This document shows, piece after piece, positions 1 to 11,905 of a stretch of DNA of 64,000 bases (the stretch's first letter is position 1; each line of letters starts with the position of its first letter). A program made the position numbers and the translations under genes. This DNA is from Spirometra erinaceieuropaei. Taxonomy: Eukaryota; Platyhelminthes; Cestoda; Diphyllobothriidea; Diphyllobothriidae. The DNA is taken from NCBI GenBank assembly GCA_902702965.1, contig CACRXP010000037.1, positions 463,045 through 527,044 of the forward strand, given 5' to 3'. The notes beneath the pieces are model-generated. The model did not search any database. It was given only the letters and a program-made list of their open reading frames with translations, and had not been told where the DNA came from.

Positions 1-770
1 TGGTCGAACTGTCACATATGTTCACGTATTTGTACGGCCAATACATCCCGCTCCACAGGTCAAATGAACGAGTAAATGCACATCGATGTGACATGCAACT
101 GTAGTCGGTATTTACCTCCCAAGTGTAAAAGGGAGAGTTCGTGAAACATACGCGTAAATTCGCCGCGGGGATAGCGATAGTGATCGCTGTCTTAGGAGGT
201 CGTTTTACTAGGTCGCTTGTTGCGTCCCCTTGAAAAGACAGTCTTATAAATAACTTCTCTTTTTCTGCAGTTGCTATAATAGGCTTCGCAGTGCGTTCCC
301 TTATATTTAGGAGGATAATTTTTTCCGGATATCGGTTTTCGTGGAGTATACCCCTCAGCTGCTGGAATTCTGCTTCATAAGACTCAGGAGAGCAGATACA
401 CCGCACTATAGGTGTCAATCCCTGGACCAAATTGCGTCTAATATTTGGGGAACAAGCCTGTGAAAATTAATGTATTGTCCCGTCCAGGCTTTCTTTCGAA
501 TTACCCTACGCTGGGTAGATCCATCCTCTTGTCTGTGAAGAAGAATGTCGAGGAACTTGATTTCGTTGACTGCCTCAAACTCTGCAGAGAACTTGAGTGA
601 GGGGTGTGTACTGTCAAACTTTTTGACCAAGGTGTCTGCGTCGGTGGTAAAACCCGTTAGGCAGAAAATATCGTCTCGAAATGTGATTATATTAGTAGCT
701 ACTATCTTGAAACAGCCTATGAGATGCAGGAAATCCACACACTCGTAACTTCATCTTGCTGACGGTATCG
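1..770 (-). mobile_element. Penelope-like element relic, copy A (RT palm/thumb to GIY-YIG)
   Basis: Read on the minus strand, the frame opening at 738 gives an RT active-site region (RDDIFCLTGF, the equivalent of the YVDD box) followed by the PLE thumb pattern (FLDILLHRQEDG, then WTGQYINFH). After a frame change near 415 it continues as SPESYEAEFQQLRGILHENR, then PIIATAEKEKLFIRL, and near position 40 the GIY-YIG start CGAGCIGRTN. The frame has stops, for example after TLGR, and at least one shift, so it is dead. The upstream RT fingers could not be found beyond about 770, and the 3' end lies outside the window. The CGAGYIG-type nuclease start places it with copy C in one subfamily, distinct from copies B, D, E and the long copy. 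RT plus GIY-YIG is the defining layout of PLEs; the assignment is by motif reading only. Confidence 0.85.
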
Positions 771-3700
771 TATGTGGCCCTACTTAGTCATTATACCTAA
801 AACTCGTCTACTCATCTTGCTTAAGTACGCTTATTTACGGCTTATGCTGCAACAGACTGCAAAAGTCGTTATGTGACAAGGCGAACATAACCCTGATAGT
901 AATAGTGACGCCAAAACTGATCTATTTCATAAGTCCCACACTTAGCCTTTCTATAAGGCTAACGCTAATGCTAGCCCAGCGCTAATATAAATGGTTAAGG
1001 TTAGATTCAAGGGTTCTGTTAAGTTGTGAGAGTAAAGTCTTAATATGATTTCCAGACGACATTGCTTCCCGTTTTATCACTTGAGTCACACAGGATAACT
1101 TCGCCTCCATGTTTCTCATGGTGTGGCTGAAATACCCTGATTAGTGTGGCATGTGCCTTACTGAGTGCCCACTTACACTCGAAGTAATTCTTCCCAATCA
1201 TCCGGGGATTCGCACAAACTATGCATAAGAACCGACTTTTCCATAGTGAGGTGCTATACTGAACGACGCACAACGAGGAAAGAAAGAATTCCGCAGATGT
1301 TATTTGTCATAGCGCAAATAACATTTTGGGGATATAAACTGTCGAGGATGAGCTGGAGAAATTGGAAGGTGATAAGGGAATGGTACGCACTGTTGTATTA
1401 TATTGACGCTTCAACTGCCAGTGTTCGCCAGGAAGTACAGGCGTAAAGACCAATGTAAGCAAATCAAGAAGTGTTGATGTCATCACTGAACCAGCGAGAA
1501 GTGTAATTACGGAGAAATGAAAGCAAAACGCAAACGAAAACTCTGCCAGGTCGGCTGAGGAGAACTCGAAGCACTTTATGGCTTTTCAGGGGAGTTAGCA
1601 ACTTCAGTTGGACGAAGCCCTTGTACGAGCAAGAAATGAAATAATTTCGAGCAGCATATATTGAAAACATAAACAGAAGAGCATTAATGCATTCAGGATC
1701 CGTTCTGAGGACGACGGAACTGTTGGAACTACGGATTATCAGGGTTGTTTTATCGGTAAGATACTGAAATGTTGTCCACGGGGGTTTAACTGCACCACGT
1801 CCTCATTCATAACGGCGACAGAAGGACCACGGTCTCATTAATGGGCGGCTGAATATCTGTGAAATACGTTATTTTGACGATAGTCAACGTGACTGTGACG
1901 ATGATGGCGACAGGGCATGGGGAAGGGGGGCATGAGTACGATAGGGGTGTCAGGGAAGTGTGACGAAAAAATCCAACTGTTCGCCCCTCGCCGAGAGGTG
2001 AGCAAGGTCTGCGCCGGACAGGCCAGGCTGTTAGTTTGGAACCGGTCCGTGGGTGGGTGTTGAGGGGGGGGGGTGAGCGGGGGGAGGACTGTCACGACTC
2101 GGGAATAGGGCGGCAGATGGCCATTCCGAGTGTGGGCCAACTCTGGGCCCTAAAACATGGTCACGTACACGAAGCTGGCGCTAAGTGACAGTGAGGTAGA
2201 AGCCGGGCGCAGAAGTAAATAAGGGACAAGGAGAAATTTCGACGACAGTCTGCTCCCACAGTGGACTTTCCGACTTCTGTAAGAGAAAGCGGAGTTTGAG
2301 AACAGATGGAGCCGGAGGGGGCAACAGTAGCGACTGTCACAGAAATTAACTACACCGGACCATCGCAGCCTAATTAGCGGATTCACGATGGGTGGGACTG
2401 CCAGTAGCCATGCTAAAAGACCGCCATAGGAAATGTGCTAGCAAAAAGCAACGAAGAAACAAGTGTTCCACGACACTGTGGAGGTCGGATCGCCGAATAA
2501 GACTGGATAGCTGCCAGTAAAATAATTAACACAGGTAAGAGACTAGACTGTGCAATCCACAGACGCCTACTCTCAATTACAGTAGTTACCTTCATTGGAG
2601 CCTGACCAACAGGGACAGAAAGCGCGAAACAGCAACTGTTTCAGACGTATGTATGTTTTCCTTAGACGGACACATTCATTTGCTGTCTTGTGATTTGACA
2701 GGTGATTGCCTGTTCGGACGTCTCCCAGCAGAGGGCAGAGTTAATGTGCTTGAGCGTAAATCAGATTGGTGTGTGCCCATTCCATTGTGAAGTTCCGCTA
2801 TGTTTCTCGTTGCCTGCCGGTCAAATGATAAGACATGTTGTAAGTTGATAAGTTCTAATTTGCCTGCCTGGTAGGGATTTTGATTTGATGGGAATCGAGT
2901 GTCAAGTACACCGTTTTACTTCTGTCATCACTGCTCTTCCTGTGTCCGATTAAGGGGCACGACGTTACTTTTTACAGACGAGTCCCGGCAGATACACATG
3001 ACACCTTTTCTGACAGGTTGTTCGACCTTATCAAAAGCCGAAAAATGGCTCTCCGCACATTCTGGACCTAGGGTATACATAGGAATCTAAATTGGAAATA
3101 ATCGGCCCTGTATTAGGCTTCCTCATCGAAATGACTCCCAAACTAGTCAGCAAACACCGACAACTGACAAAGATGGGGGTCACTTGGAGATTTATTCCAT
3201 GGTTGCCCCACATTTTCACATCGCGAGACACTTGATGAACATCTCGTACTCAGAGATCTTATGGGACCACCCCATTCAGATACAAGGAGGCAGTTTCTGT
3301 CAAGAGTTTTCGTCGCCAAAATACAACAACAGGTTCAGTAAGCATACTAGTCCCCTCCACCCAATTTGATGAGCATTAGTACGAAAATAAATACAGTCTT
3401 ATGTCTGGGAGACAGCCTGCGGCTTTTACGCCTCTAGGACCCTTTTACCCTCCGAACATCTTTCTCCCTCCACGGCCTCGTAAACGACGTCCCTTCGCTA
3501 AACTCTCAGACTTCCACCGCTTAAATTCACGCGCGACGTGTCGAACGATAGTCTAGACGCATATACTCTCGCAATGTTAGGTCAACTTCTAGGCAAGTTT
3601 TGTTACAGCGGACGACTTTTCGTTTCCCCTGACCCGTAACTAGACCCGGCACTTTCACATTTGATTAAATTAACGGCTACATCGCAGTTGGTAGCCAGGT

Positions 3701-3784
3701 CCCGTATTACAGGTGGATGGGGGTTTATTTACTGGGGCTATTTTGTGGGGTTGCATAATCACGTCTGACCGATTTAGCTTCCGT
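771..3784. other. No gene recognised
   Basis: No convincing coding signal was found. A short stretch at 960-1010 is rich in CTAA/GGTTA words, like the array at 3785-4050. A GC-rich patch at 1980-2150 contains a run of ten G at 2064-2073. The open frames here are short and look random. Confidence 0.5.
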
Positions 3785-4050
3785 TTAATGTTTGAGGTTA
3801 GGATGAGGGTACCGCTTAATGGTTTCCGATTTTCGGGTTAGGGTTATGCCTCTAGGCTTAGGTTTTCGGGTTACGGTTAGGGTTTGAGCATACGACTAGG
3901 TTTCAGTATTACGATTAAGTTGGCAGTTACGGCTATGTCTAAGGGATACGGTTCCGTTTGCGATTTCGGTTAGGGTTGCCGTTAAGGTTAACGGTTAACG
4001 TTTAAGGTTGAGGTTAGGGTCAGGGTTAAGGTTAGGATTAGGGTTAAGGT
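3785..4050 (+). repeat. Degenerate telomere-like (TTAGGG-type) array
   Basis: About 265 bp is built from variants of GGTTAGGGTTA, including TTAGGGTTA, TTAGGCTTA, TTACGG, TTAAGG and TTCGGG. The best preserved units are near 3838-3890 and 4010-4046. TTAGGG is the telomere repeat of flatworms and most other animals. The array sits far from any visible chromosome end and is strongly decayed, so it is an interstitial telomeric sequence or an old subtelomere rather than a working telomere. Confidence 0.7.
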
Positions 4051-5116
4051 CGCCGTGCGCTTCCCCATTCCTGGATACCAACTACGATCTAGCCAAAGTA
4101 ACTTTACCAAGTATCATTGAGTCAACTCCGGCTATCAATCTGGAGTCTTAGTGAGTCGAATTACCCAGTCTTCAGGAGAGTCTAATTGATACTGATGAAC
4201 TACATAACTACACGGCAGTTCTAAAACGACTAGTTCCTACTTAATATCAATGAAACGTGCTGTGGGGAGGGAACCCTGAGTGAATGGCTCTCATTTTCCG
4301 CACGTTCCAGGTGCAATAGATGCATTGGTTTCCTATTTGGTACGGAATTGCACTTGTTCTGTATGTGAGTCTGCGCTTCACATCATCTGGGAAACGAGGC
4401 AAACGGTTACTTTGAGTAGGCCCTAGAGGCGGCCCCGAACGAGCAGCTAAAACGGCCAATAATGCTGATACTGGCAGAATGAAAAAGTAAAAAGGAGCAC
4501 ATGACGGGAAGGAATGCCCACAATTTATCCACCAAAACCGCCAGGAGCGCATCACCTAGAGGTTCCTGTAAGACATCAGCCGTTAACCAACGTCGAATTT
4601 TAAGGAATTACTAAAGCTTTGACGTCATTCGTATAAGAGCGCCCTAAATAGGACATAGAAACGGAGTCTGTATGAGTTACACCTGCGAACTGGTATGTAG
4701 GGTTGCAACCAGTAGGCAGTATGGCCCGTGAATAAGAGATAATTGTTTTGACACTCAAGTACTTATTCAAATATGCTGAGTGGAGACAGGTAAAAAATTT
4801 ACGGTCGAAGATTAGCTCCTGGTTAAAGTAGGGTTGAGATCTTCGACGTCCCAGCTTGGCTTTGGCAAGCAAAGACAATTTAACGATCCTCCTGGACATT
4901 AAACTTGTCCAGTAGCAATCTGTTGGCTTGAGTATGCAGAAAATGAATTTTAAATGAAGGAATTAGGGGGTTTCTATAAAATAACTTGACAGAAATTTAT
5001 CAAGTTGCTTGCTGAAAATTACAGAACACCTATTGTCCTCAAACAGAATAATACCGATATCTGAATTAGTCAAGAAGGACCTTCAACTTAATTCGTCATG
5101 ATTCGCCGCTAACTGC
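4051..5116. other. No gene recognised
   Basis: Unique-looking sequence. The two minus-strand frames of about 100 codons (4247-4555 and 4600-4899) show no domain pattern and no plausible splice borders. Confidence 0.5.
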
Positions 5117-5164
5117 TTGACCACCTTCTTACTAGTCGTTCTCACATTCACCATCGTTGGCTCC

Positions 5165-5330
5165 GTCTCCGCCGCCGCCGCGACCGCCGCCGCGACCTCC
5201 GCCGTGACCGCCACCGCCGCCGCCACCATCGCTACCACCAGTATCATCATCCTCCTCCACATCCTTCCCCCCACTCCTCCTCCTCCTCCTCCTCCTCCTC
5301 CTCCCCTCATCACCATCATCATCAGCATCC
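5165..5330. repeat. Compound trinucleotide microsatellite (GCC, CCT, CAT)
   Basis: The tract changes from GCC/ACC units (5167-5235) through CAC/CAT units to about ten CCT units (5274-5303) and then CAT units (5309-5326). It is open in several frames on both strands, giving poly-Ala, poly-Pro or poly-Gly products. These are by-products of the repeat and not evidence for a gene. Confidence 0.85.
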
Positions 5331-5530
5331 CCAGGACAAACAGAATTAGCATTCAACTAAAAGTTGACAGTCTTGACATTAAAATTCTCATTCCTTCTAT
5401 CCTTTCTACAGTTTACTCCAGCGCCATCTTCACTAAATCCTTTCCTTCTATATCATGCTCTTCAATCATTTTCCCTCATTTGATGAATGTTATGGTCCTG
5501 GGTTTTTTATGTAATGAAGAAGAATAGGTG

Positions 5531-8500
5531 ACCAAGTAAGACCGACGTAACCGATATCTCTGAATGCGATACGAGTGCAGGTGAGAGGCAGAAAAATCAG
5601 TCAAACCTGGATGACCGCATACTTCGTGTAGGAACTTTCCGTCCGCGTATTCGCGTCTTCGAAAACAGCGTTTTTTGTAGTTTGGAACTTCGTGCGAGCG
5701 TTTTTGCAGACAGGCCAAGTCACCACAATGTTTAAGATTTACGGTGACCCTCCTTCAAGGGTCACTGCCCTAGGATTTCAGGCACACATTTAAGGACCAG
5801 AAAACCCTGTGGGCCGTTTCGCCCTACTGCTTGAAAGGTTTTTTTCCAAACCGTTCTTCCTCAAGCCTACTCTTCAAAAGTTTCCACATACAAGTTATTA
5901 TCTGGAGTATGAAGAGTGAATAGCCGTCCAGTCACAGACGATTCGTCTAGGTCATATCAACTTAGTTTGCTAGCTCTTAATTAGAAAATTGGCCGCAGTT
6001 CTTGTCATCCCCAATTGCCTCTCATTCCCGTGTCATATTTCGTCGTACATAAAATACCCTGAATAACAGTATTCACTTCGGTTTTCATGTCTGGGCTGGC
6101 TTTGAGACCCTCATATGAACAAAAGCGGACCAATACCAGTTTCTTAAAGACCAGGTTATATATGCACCTTTTTGCCGCGAACTTTATTGCGGATGTAAAC
6201 AATGCGAGCTTAGTTCGGGAGAACTTGCGCAAAAATTGGCCATTAACCGGAAGCAATCAATAAATTGCAACAGATCCCTTTTACTTTTGAGCCACATGCT
6301 GTATGACTGTTAATTTTTTTTCAACTGTCAACACATTCACAACCTTAGAACGGACAAAACATTAACCGACATCATATAGATGTATTCAGTGTATTCAGTC
6401 GCATTAGACTTGAAGGGAATAACAGCGAGAAAATTCAAGAATTAATAAAATGTGGTTGGTTCAAATGGCCCAAGAAAGATATGCATCTGTCCTACTGGTC
6501 ATCAGACGCCTGTACATAAACGGAGTTACGAAGATGTTATTCCTACTACTTATCGTTGGCGAAATAATCACAGCTGATAATCTGGTCCTCATTTGCGTTA
6601 CAAACGGATTTTATTTACGGAACGAGAAGCCTGGTGGAGTATCGAAACAGTGCAACTGCCTTTCTGAACTTCAAACTTGCATAGAAGTTCACCATCAGGA
6701 GTGGGAAGACGGCATTATAGCCAATTGACAGTCAATGTTGGAGACCTGAAGGTGGTTGCGCAAGGTGTCGTACGCAGTTAGGAGATTTGGACACCAGTCG
6801 GCTGAGTTCATATTCGAGCTTTCGATTTCTAGAATCCCACGTAATGCAATGCATCCCGCTCGAGTAATTATATTAAGAAGTACAAGAGTGAAAGCGTGAA
6901 CCTACTAAGGTTGCGGAAAACGATTTGTGTTGCTTGGATTTCGAAGTTGTTTATTGACAGAAGGCACATTTTCTCGACCTATTTGTCCGCCAAATTGCCG
7001 CTGCGTCCTTTATAGGCTTCACAATGCTCGCTGCACGAATATATATACTGTGAATATTTGTCTTTGGTTGCAAATAAACCTGAGAAGAAAATCGAACTTA
7101 CTGCACTGGTAACCTACAGCTGTTAAGTAAGAATAACTAAGCACCCCTAGATGGGTGCGGTCATCAAAATAATGCAAACTTATCTGCATTCCTTCAAGCA
7201 GTAGAAGATAGTTCTAAAGAAGAAGAAGAAAAAGAAGAAGAAAAAAGAAGGAGAGGGTAACTAGAAACTCCTTGATGGTTCCTTCTTAAATATCATATAA
7301 GACTTCCCCCATTCTGATCGCGACGACCCGTGAAGATTGCTGGCAACCAAAGAAACAGTTTTTTTCCATAACCGTCCGGATCAGGCATACAAATCGATAG
7401 GACCGAAGAAGAACAAAGCTATTTCTCAGCATTGTAAGAAGTCACTCAAAGACAATACTTCTTGCAGGAAAAAACGATCAGACTACGTACATCATTAAAG
7501 ACATGGTCAACTTGAACATACATATGCACGTGGTCCAAAGAAACACAAACGGAGCAAACGAAAGACCATTAATTGTGGCACTAGCGAGTGCCTAAGTCAG
7601 CTAAGTCCAAGTCGATCCACAGTAGTGGAACTGGAGGAGTCTGCCTTTCTGGATATAACCGGTGACTCTCGCTTTCCAGCGGGATGGAGAATTCCTTTAT
7701 TAAGTGACGGCGATACAAATTCGTTGTTCACCTTTTTGGGTGACGAATAAGGAAACGACAACAGACGAAATGGGCATGGAGTCAGGTGAATCAGCAAGTG
7801 GCCTCGAAATTTATCATCACATTTTGCCTAACAGTAGAATAAGCCAAACCTATCGGCAGTGCAATACGGGAACTCTCATCTCTATCGAAATGACCATGGA
7901 TTTAGATAGAGAAACCGACAGAATAAGGGCATAGTGTAGGATTGATGGCCTTCGAGATCGGACAAAGTTTGCCGCTGAAATCCATAGACGAGCTGTTGGT
8001 GCATACATTCACTCAATAGGAGTTTTCCCCTCAGGGCTACAATAACTTAATTTGAAACCTCTGTTGAAGCAGGACTAGACCGTGGACTCATCCCCCTACA
8101 AAGTACTTTAGAGCAACTCGAGAATGGGCACCAGACACTTGGCAAATCAGATAACCGTGGGCCATTTATCAATGTTCTTTGATGTCTTCTGCTGGAGCTA
8201 ATAGGGGAAGAGAAAAACGAGTAGCTGCGTACTGTGAGGTAAGTTATTGGTCGATTGGCCACGATAGCGGCAGATGTTCGGCGGCAAGCGTACTAGTGTT
8301 ACTGCTAGCGACAGCGCCCATCAGCTCCACCCCGAGGGACAATTTAAAAAAAAGTGTCGAGGACAAAAGAGGATGGCGTCAAAGACGCAGCAGGGGAGGA
8401 ACTTCATAAGTGTCTCGTGAATGGATTCAACTCATGAATTAAATGAATACAAATGGTCTCACATCGGCATGAAACATCTCTGGAGGCGGAAAATGAAGTG

Positions 8501-9215
8501 ATTCTTTGATTTAAATAAGTTTTATAAGGATACCCCTAAATGCCTGTTAGAAATAAAGATTTCTGTAGAGATTGTCGGCGATGATTTAAGTTGCTTCAAA
8601 GAGGAGACAAATATACTTTAATTTCGGGTCTTAGCGGAAACTACTCGACGAATAATAAGGACATCTTGTGATCAAACTTGTTAGGAGAAACTAACTGAAA
8701 AATCTTACGCAGACGAATGGTCAAAAGTTTGTTTACATTAGTCAATAGTATGGAAAAGTTGGCCGTATCCTTGACGCAGATCCAGGCTCGTCTTAGTGTG
8801 ACCTTCGAACACCAAGCCACGAAGTGCCTTTAAACAACCAGATGTTTTTGCTGAGTAGTAGAAATTAGTAGTGTATTCGGTGGACAAGTTGACTGAACTC
8901 GAATACTTCCTGTCGGAGTATTCTAAGTGTGAGGCAAAATCTTCGGTTTCGAGTAAGCTACAGGCAGTCCTTCAAGATGCACTTTCGATTTTAATTATCA
9001 ATGTACACTCTGTCACAACACTAATGATTTAAGCGTGAATTCTGACTCAGCATTTTTGTAGAAGAGACAGTGAAAATGAGAGTAAACATATTCTTCCCGG
9101 AGCAACTTGCCTCAAATTTTTTTATAACTCCTCTCCAAAGTAAAGCAGACTATACTGCAGCTGTGGCAGCCAGGATAGTGGACAAGCAATTGTCCTTAAA
9201 ACGGGCACGTGGTAA
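5531..9215. other. No gene recognised apart from a purine microsatellite
   Basis: The stretch holds the AAG-rich microsatellite at 7214-7256 and otherwise no recognised repeat or domain. The plus frame at 6450-6728 (92 codons) has a hydrophobic start and could be taken for a secreted protein. It has no splice support or family pattern and is not called. Confidence 0.45.
7214..7256. repeat. AAG-rich microsatellite
   Basis: A purine-only stretch of AAG and AAAG units. On the minus strand it forms a CTT-rich tract ending in TTTAG, which imitates a strong splice acceptor. That should not be taken as evidence for an exon. Confidence 0.8.
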
Positions 9216-9219
9216 CACA

Positions 9220-9640
9220 TAGGCCAGATCGTACTCCAGCAAGCGTTATAGGGAATATGTACCCATAACAACAGTCAGTGTTGGGGTTTGGGAGCGGGTC
9301 TAGTTGCCGACTGACGTTGCGCCAACTGGGATCCCTGTCGTCCCCATTTTGTCGTTGTTGAAAATCCTGGCAAAGCGTTTGTTGTGAACGAGGTGTTGTC
9401 GTGGTACGCCTAGGTGCGGGTTTATGCCGTGCCAATCACCTGCGGCCTCGCCCGCCTCCAGTCTTCTTTACTCTGTCTTGACAACGAACTCAGGTGGGTA
9501 GGACGAGGAGGAGTGTGCGGTAGATGCTGCGCAAACCCACTATCACTTTAAATAAATCCACGTGCAAGTCACCGTCTCTGCCATTGCCCTGCTATGGAGC
9601 ACACGATGAACATCATCAGAAACAACGATAGAACTATCCG
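9220..9640 (-). repeat. Unclassified GC-rich dispersed repeat R-C, copy 1
   Basis: The reverse complement matches the copy at 54825-55200 over several blocks in the same order: CATCGTGTGCTCC, then ATCTACCGCAC followed by CTCCTCC, then TCAAGACAGAGT, and CAGGTGA next to TGGCACGG, with short indels between. It also matches 15985-16300 and 25165-25560. No protein frame is shared between copies, so this is probably a non-autonomous element, or the untranslated part of one. Ends and class are unknown. Confidence 0.65.
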
Positions 9641-10074
9641 GTAAACCTTAATCATCCTTACTCAAGACCACTTAGCAGTAGAAGTGGAGTTGATGCCAGT
9701 AGAAGTATTCTATTTTCGGGGTAGTAGTGTCGAAAGTTAGTCCTTACAAGCAATACATGTTAACTGTCTGTCAAATTACATGCTCCTCAAGGGCAGCGAT
9801 GAGCGCAGGACTTCTGTTCGTGATGTACTTGCAAAAGCGCGCGCAGGCGCAATCGATTCACCAAGTAGCTGCTGTAGTCAGGTCGGCCGAATGGGTGACC
9901 ACACCCGACATGGCTGCTAGTCGAAGGCCAAAGACTGAGATAAGACTGGAGCCTATAAAGTCGATACATTTAAAATTGTCAGCACGGCTAAGTTTTCAAT
10001 TTCTTCAGAAAATAACGTGAACTTGAAGTAAACTCGTCGTGATAGACCATTTCAGTTTCCGTCAGAAAGTGAAT

Positions 10075-10420
10075 TTTTCAAATCTGCCAAAAACGTATTA
10101 ATTGAGTGAGCTTGTTAGTCATCTAGTGGATTCTAGACTGATTGCTTAGGGAATCCTGCTCGGGCAGTCGGGCTGCTGTATCACTGTTGGTGGATTCGAT
10201 GCGTGGCAGTAGACTGGGCGGTTAACTTGACTAAATGGGATTAAACTCACTGCTCCCCATGGGGCCTCTTAGTTCATGTGGTTAGAACATTGGCCGTACC
10301 TGAGCCTTGCCCTTGGGTTCGAGTCCCAACGAGTTTTCCAAAATTGTATCAAATAGATATGGATAACTGAGCTTTGGTTGGCATATGAATAACTGAATTA
10401 GATAGTAGAAATAAATACTA
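10075..10420 (+). repeat. tRNA-derived SINE family B: 3' tail followed by a fuller copy
   Basis: A 3' tail (AATCTGCCAAAAACGTATTA to about 10155) is followed by a copy with a tRNA-like head at 10265-10332. The head has an A-box-like segment around TCATGTGGTTAGAAC and a near-perfect B box GGGTTCGAGTCCC. The copy at 36420-36690 carries the same order: GGTAACTTGAC-type leader, tRNA-like head, then the CTGCCAAAA tail. The head-to-tail order at this locus suggests two adjacent insertions or a dimer. Confidence 0.65.
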
Positions 10421-11754
10421 TAATAGACGTTTAGTGGCGGTACAGTTAGTGAAGAATCTCAGTCATCAGTTCTTCTAGTCCTTTCTAGTCCGAAACAGGG
10501 GTGGACAGAAGCTCCAGTGGTCGCTTTACTCGAGTCGGTTGCCTCTGAGCCTTATTTATCCTATACTGAGCCTAAAGGTGAAGTCCAAATTGGCGGCCTG
10601 GAAATGGCCTCCAAATAATTATGTCAAAACAACTAGCAAGACTCCCTCACGCCGCTTCTGCTTCACAGACTTGCGAGGATGGGATGACACAATGAAGTTT
10701 TCGAGCATGGGAATACGAGGGGGGAGGGAGCGTTAAGAGAGAATCGCAATTACTCGAAAAATTTTCCACCAGACTTCATAATTGCCCCCGAGGCAGCTAC
10801 TGGGGGTATGCAGGTCGCGTGGCCTTCGCCCATATGCGTAGCAGCAAGCCTGGATAGCCTCGGCGCACAGCGCGCGCTTTAATCCTGTCTCCCGTACCGC
10901 CCCCGCTCACCCCTCTAAGAGGAGGACTGCAAATCTGGGTGACTTTAGTGGGGTTGGGCAATTATCTGCCAAGCGTCGTCTTTCCCACACACACAACAAA
11001 GCCCTCCCCCTTCGCGTATGCGTGTAGCGATGTAACGTTGTTGTCTTTCGTGTTTCCCACTCACCCCTCCCCCCTTCGTACAACTTTATCAGGCGAGAAC
11101 TCGGTCCCTTCGACTAGCCTATTGAGGCCGCTCTTGGGGTTCCTGCAATCCCTGGGTCTGGGCTTCTCGTGGCCCTTCTAATTTTTTTCAAAACGGTGCA
11201 GAAAAAAGTAACTGAGAGCTGTGTGGAGTTTGAAAGGGATTAATTGTCGAGAATATTTGTGGGAGGACCTCTCATGGAAGCATCTGTTTATTTGGAAGAC
11301 CTTACTGCGCTTCTGAAAATATGAATCGAAACTGAAAGAGCCTCTAAGTGCCTCGACATTAGGCATGGTAAAAACGTTTCAGTCATACAGGTATTCACGG
11401 AAAAGTGCTGGCATGAAGCATCAGTGAGAGTACCACAGAAGGACACGTTGTCAAGCAGTTGTTCGTGTAATTTCTGCATCCCCTTAAGTTCGCATACAGG
11501 AAACCTAAAACTCCTAAGGTATTAATCTTCGAATCGAAAGGTTTCGGAGAAAATATTGTAGAAGAGCAACTTCTGTTTACGAATTCCGGAGGTTATATTG
11601 TTATAGAAATAGAAGAATCTGGAGTAAAACTGAAATATTGATGTTTCACAGGCTAGAAGTGAATTAATCAGAAAGGTCTAATCAGTTCGAGATTACAAAA
11701 CAGTTAATGCGAAAGAAACTCATCTGTCTCGACGAAATACGCAGGGCTCTTGGT
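10421..11754. other. No gene recognised; pyrimidine-rich patch
   Basis: 10890-11125 is CT-rich with two diverged copies of a TCTTTC...CCCTCCCCCTTCG segment about 65 bp apart. The plus frame over this patch (10939-11181) follows from its composition and has no domain pattern. Confidence 0.45.
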
Positions 11755-11905
11755 CGGGATCTTGTAGCTCAATCTTTTAGAGCACTGACTTTACTCAGAC
11801 CTTGTCCTTTCTATCGAGAGTTCGAAAGTTGAGGAGGCTGCCGAATTATTCACAGATAGGTATTCAGTCATCCTTTTAAAAACAGCCAAAACCGATTAAG
11901 ACGGT
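11755..11905 (+). repeat. Diverged copy of SINE family B
   Basis: The order matches 36488-36620: an A-box-like segment (GTAGCTCAATCTTTTAGAGC), a CCTTGTCCTT spacer, a B-box-like GAGTTCGAAAG, a GAGGC block, and a tail with AAAACAGCCAAAACCG. Identity is low, so this is an old copy. Confidence 0.45.

Noticed and set aside
1675..1751. Possible exon ending at GTAAGA with reading RSEDDGTVGTTDYQG
   Set aside because: The acceptor has no pyrimidine tract and nothing nearby supports it.
5117..5527. Long overlapping frames over the trinucleotide repeat
   Set aside because: They encode poly-Ala, poly-Pro or poly-Gly and exist only because the repeat lacks stops.
6450..6728. A 92-codon plus frame resembling a secreted protein
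   Set aside because: No cleavage-site context, splice signals or family; within chance expectation.
7080..7256. Minus-strand exon after a CTT-rich acceptor
   Set aside because: The apparent acceptor is made by the AAG microsatellite, and the open frame downstream has no convincing donor.
10265..10332. Functional tRNA gene
   Set aside because: A and B boxes are present, but the arms do not form a proper cloverleaf and the sequence recurs with a shared SINE tail.
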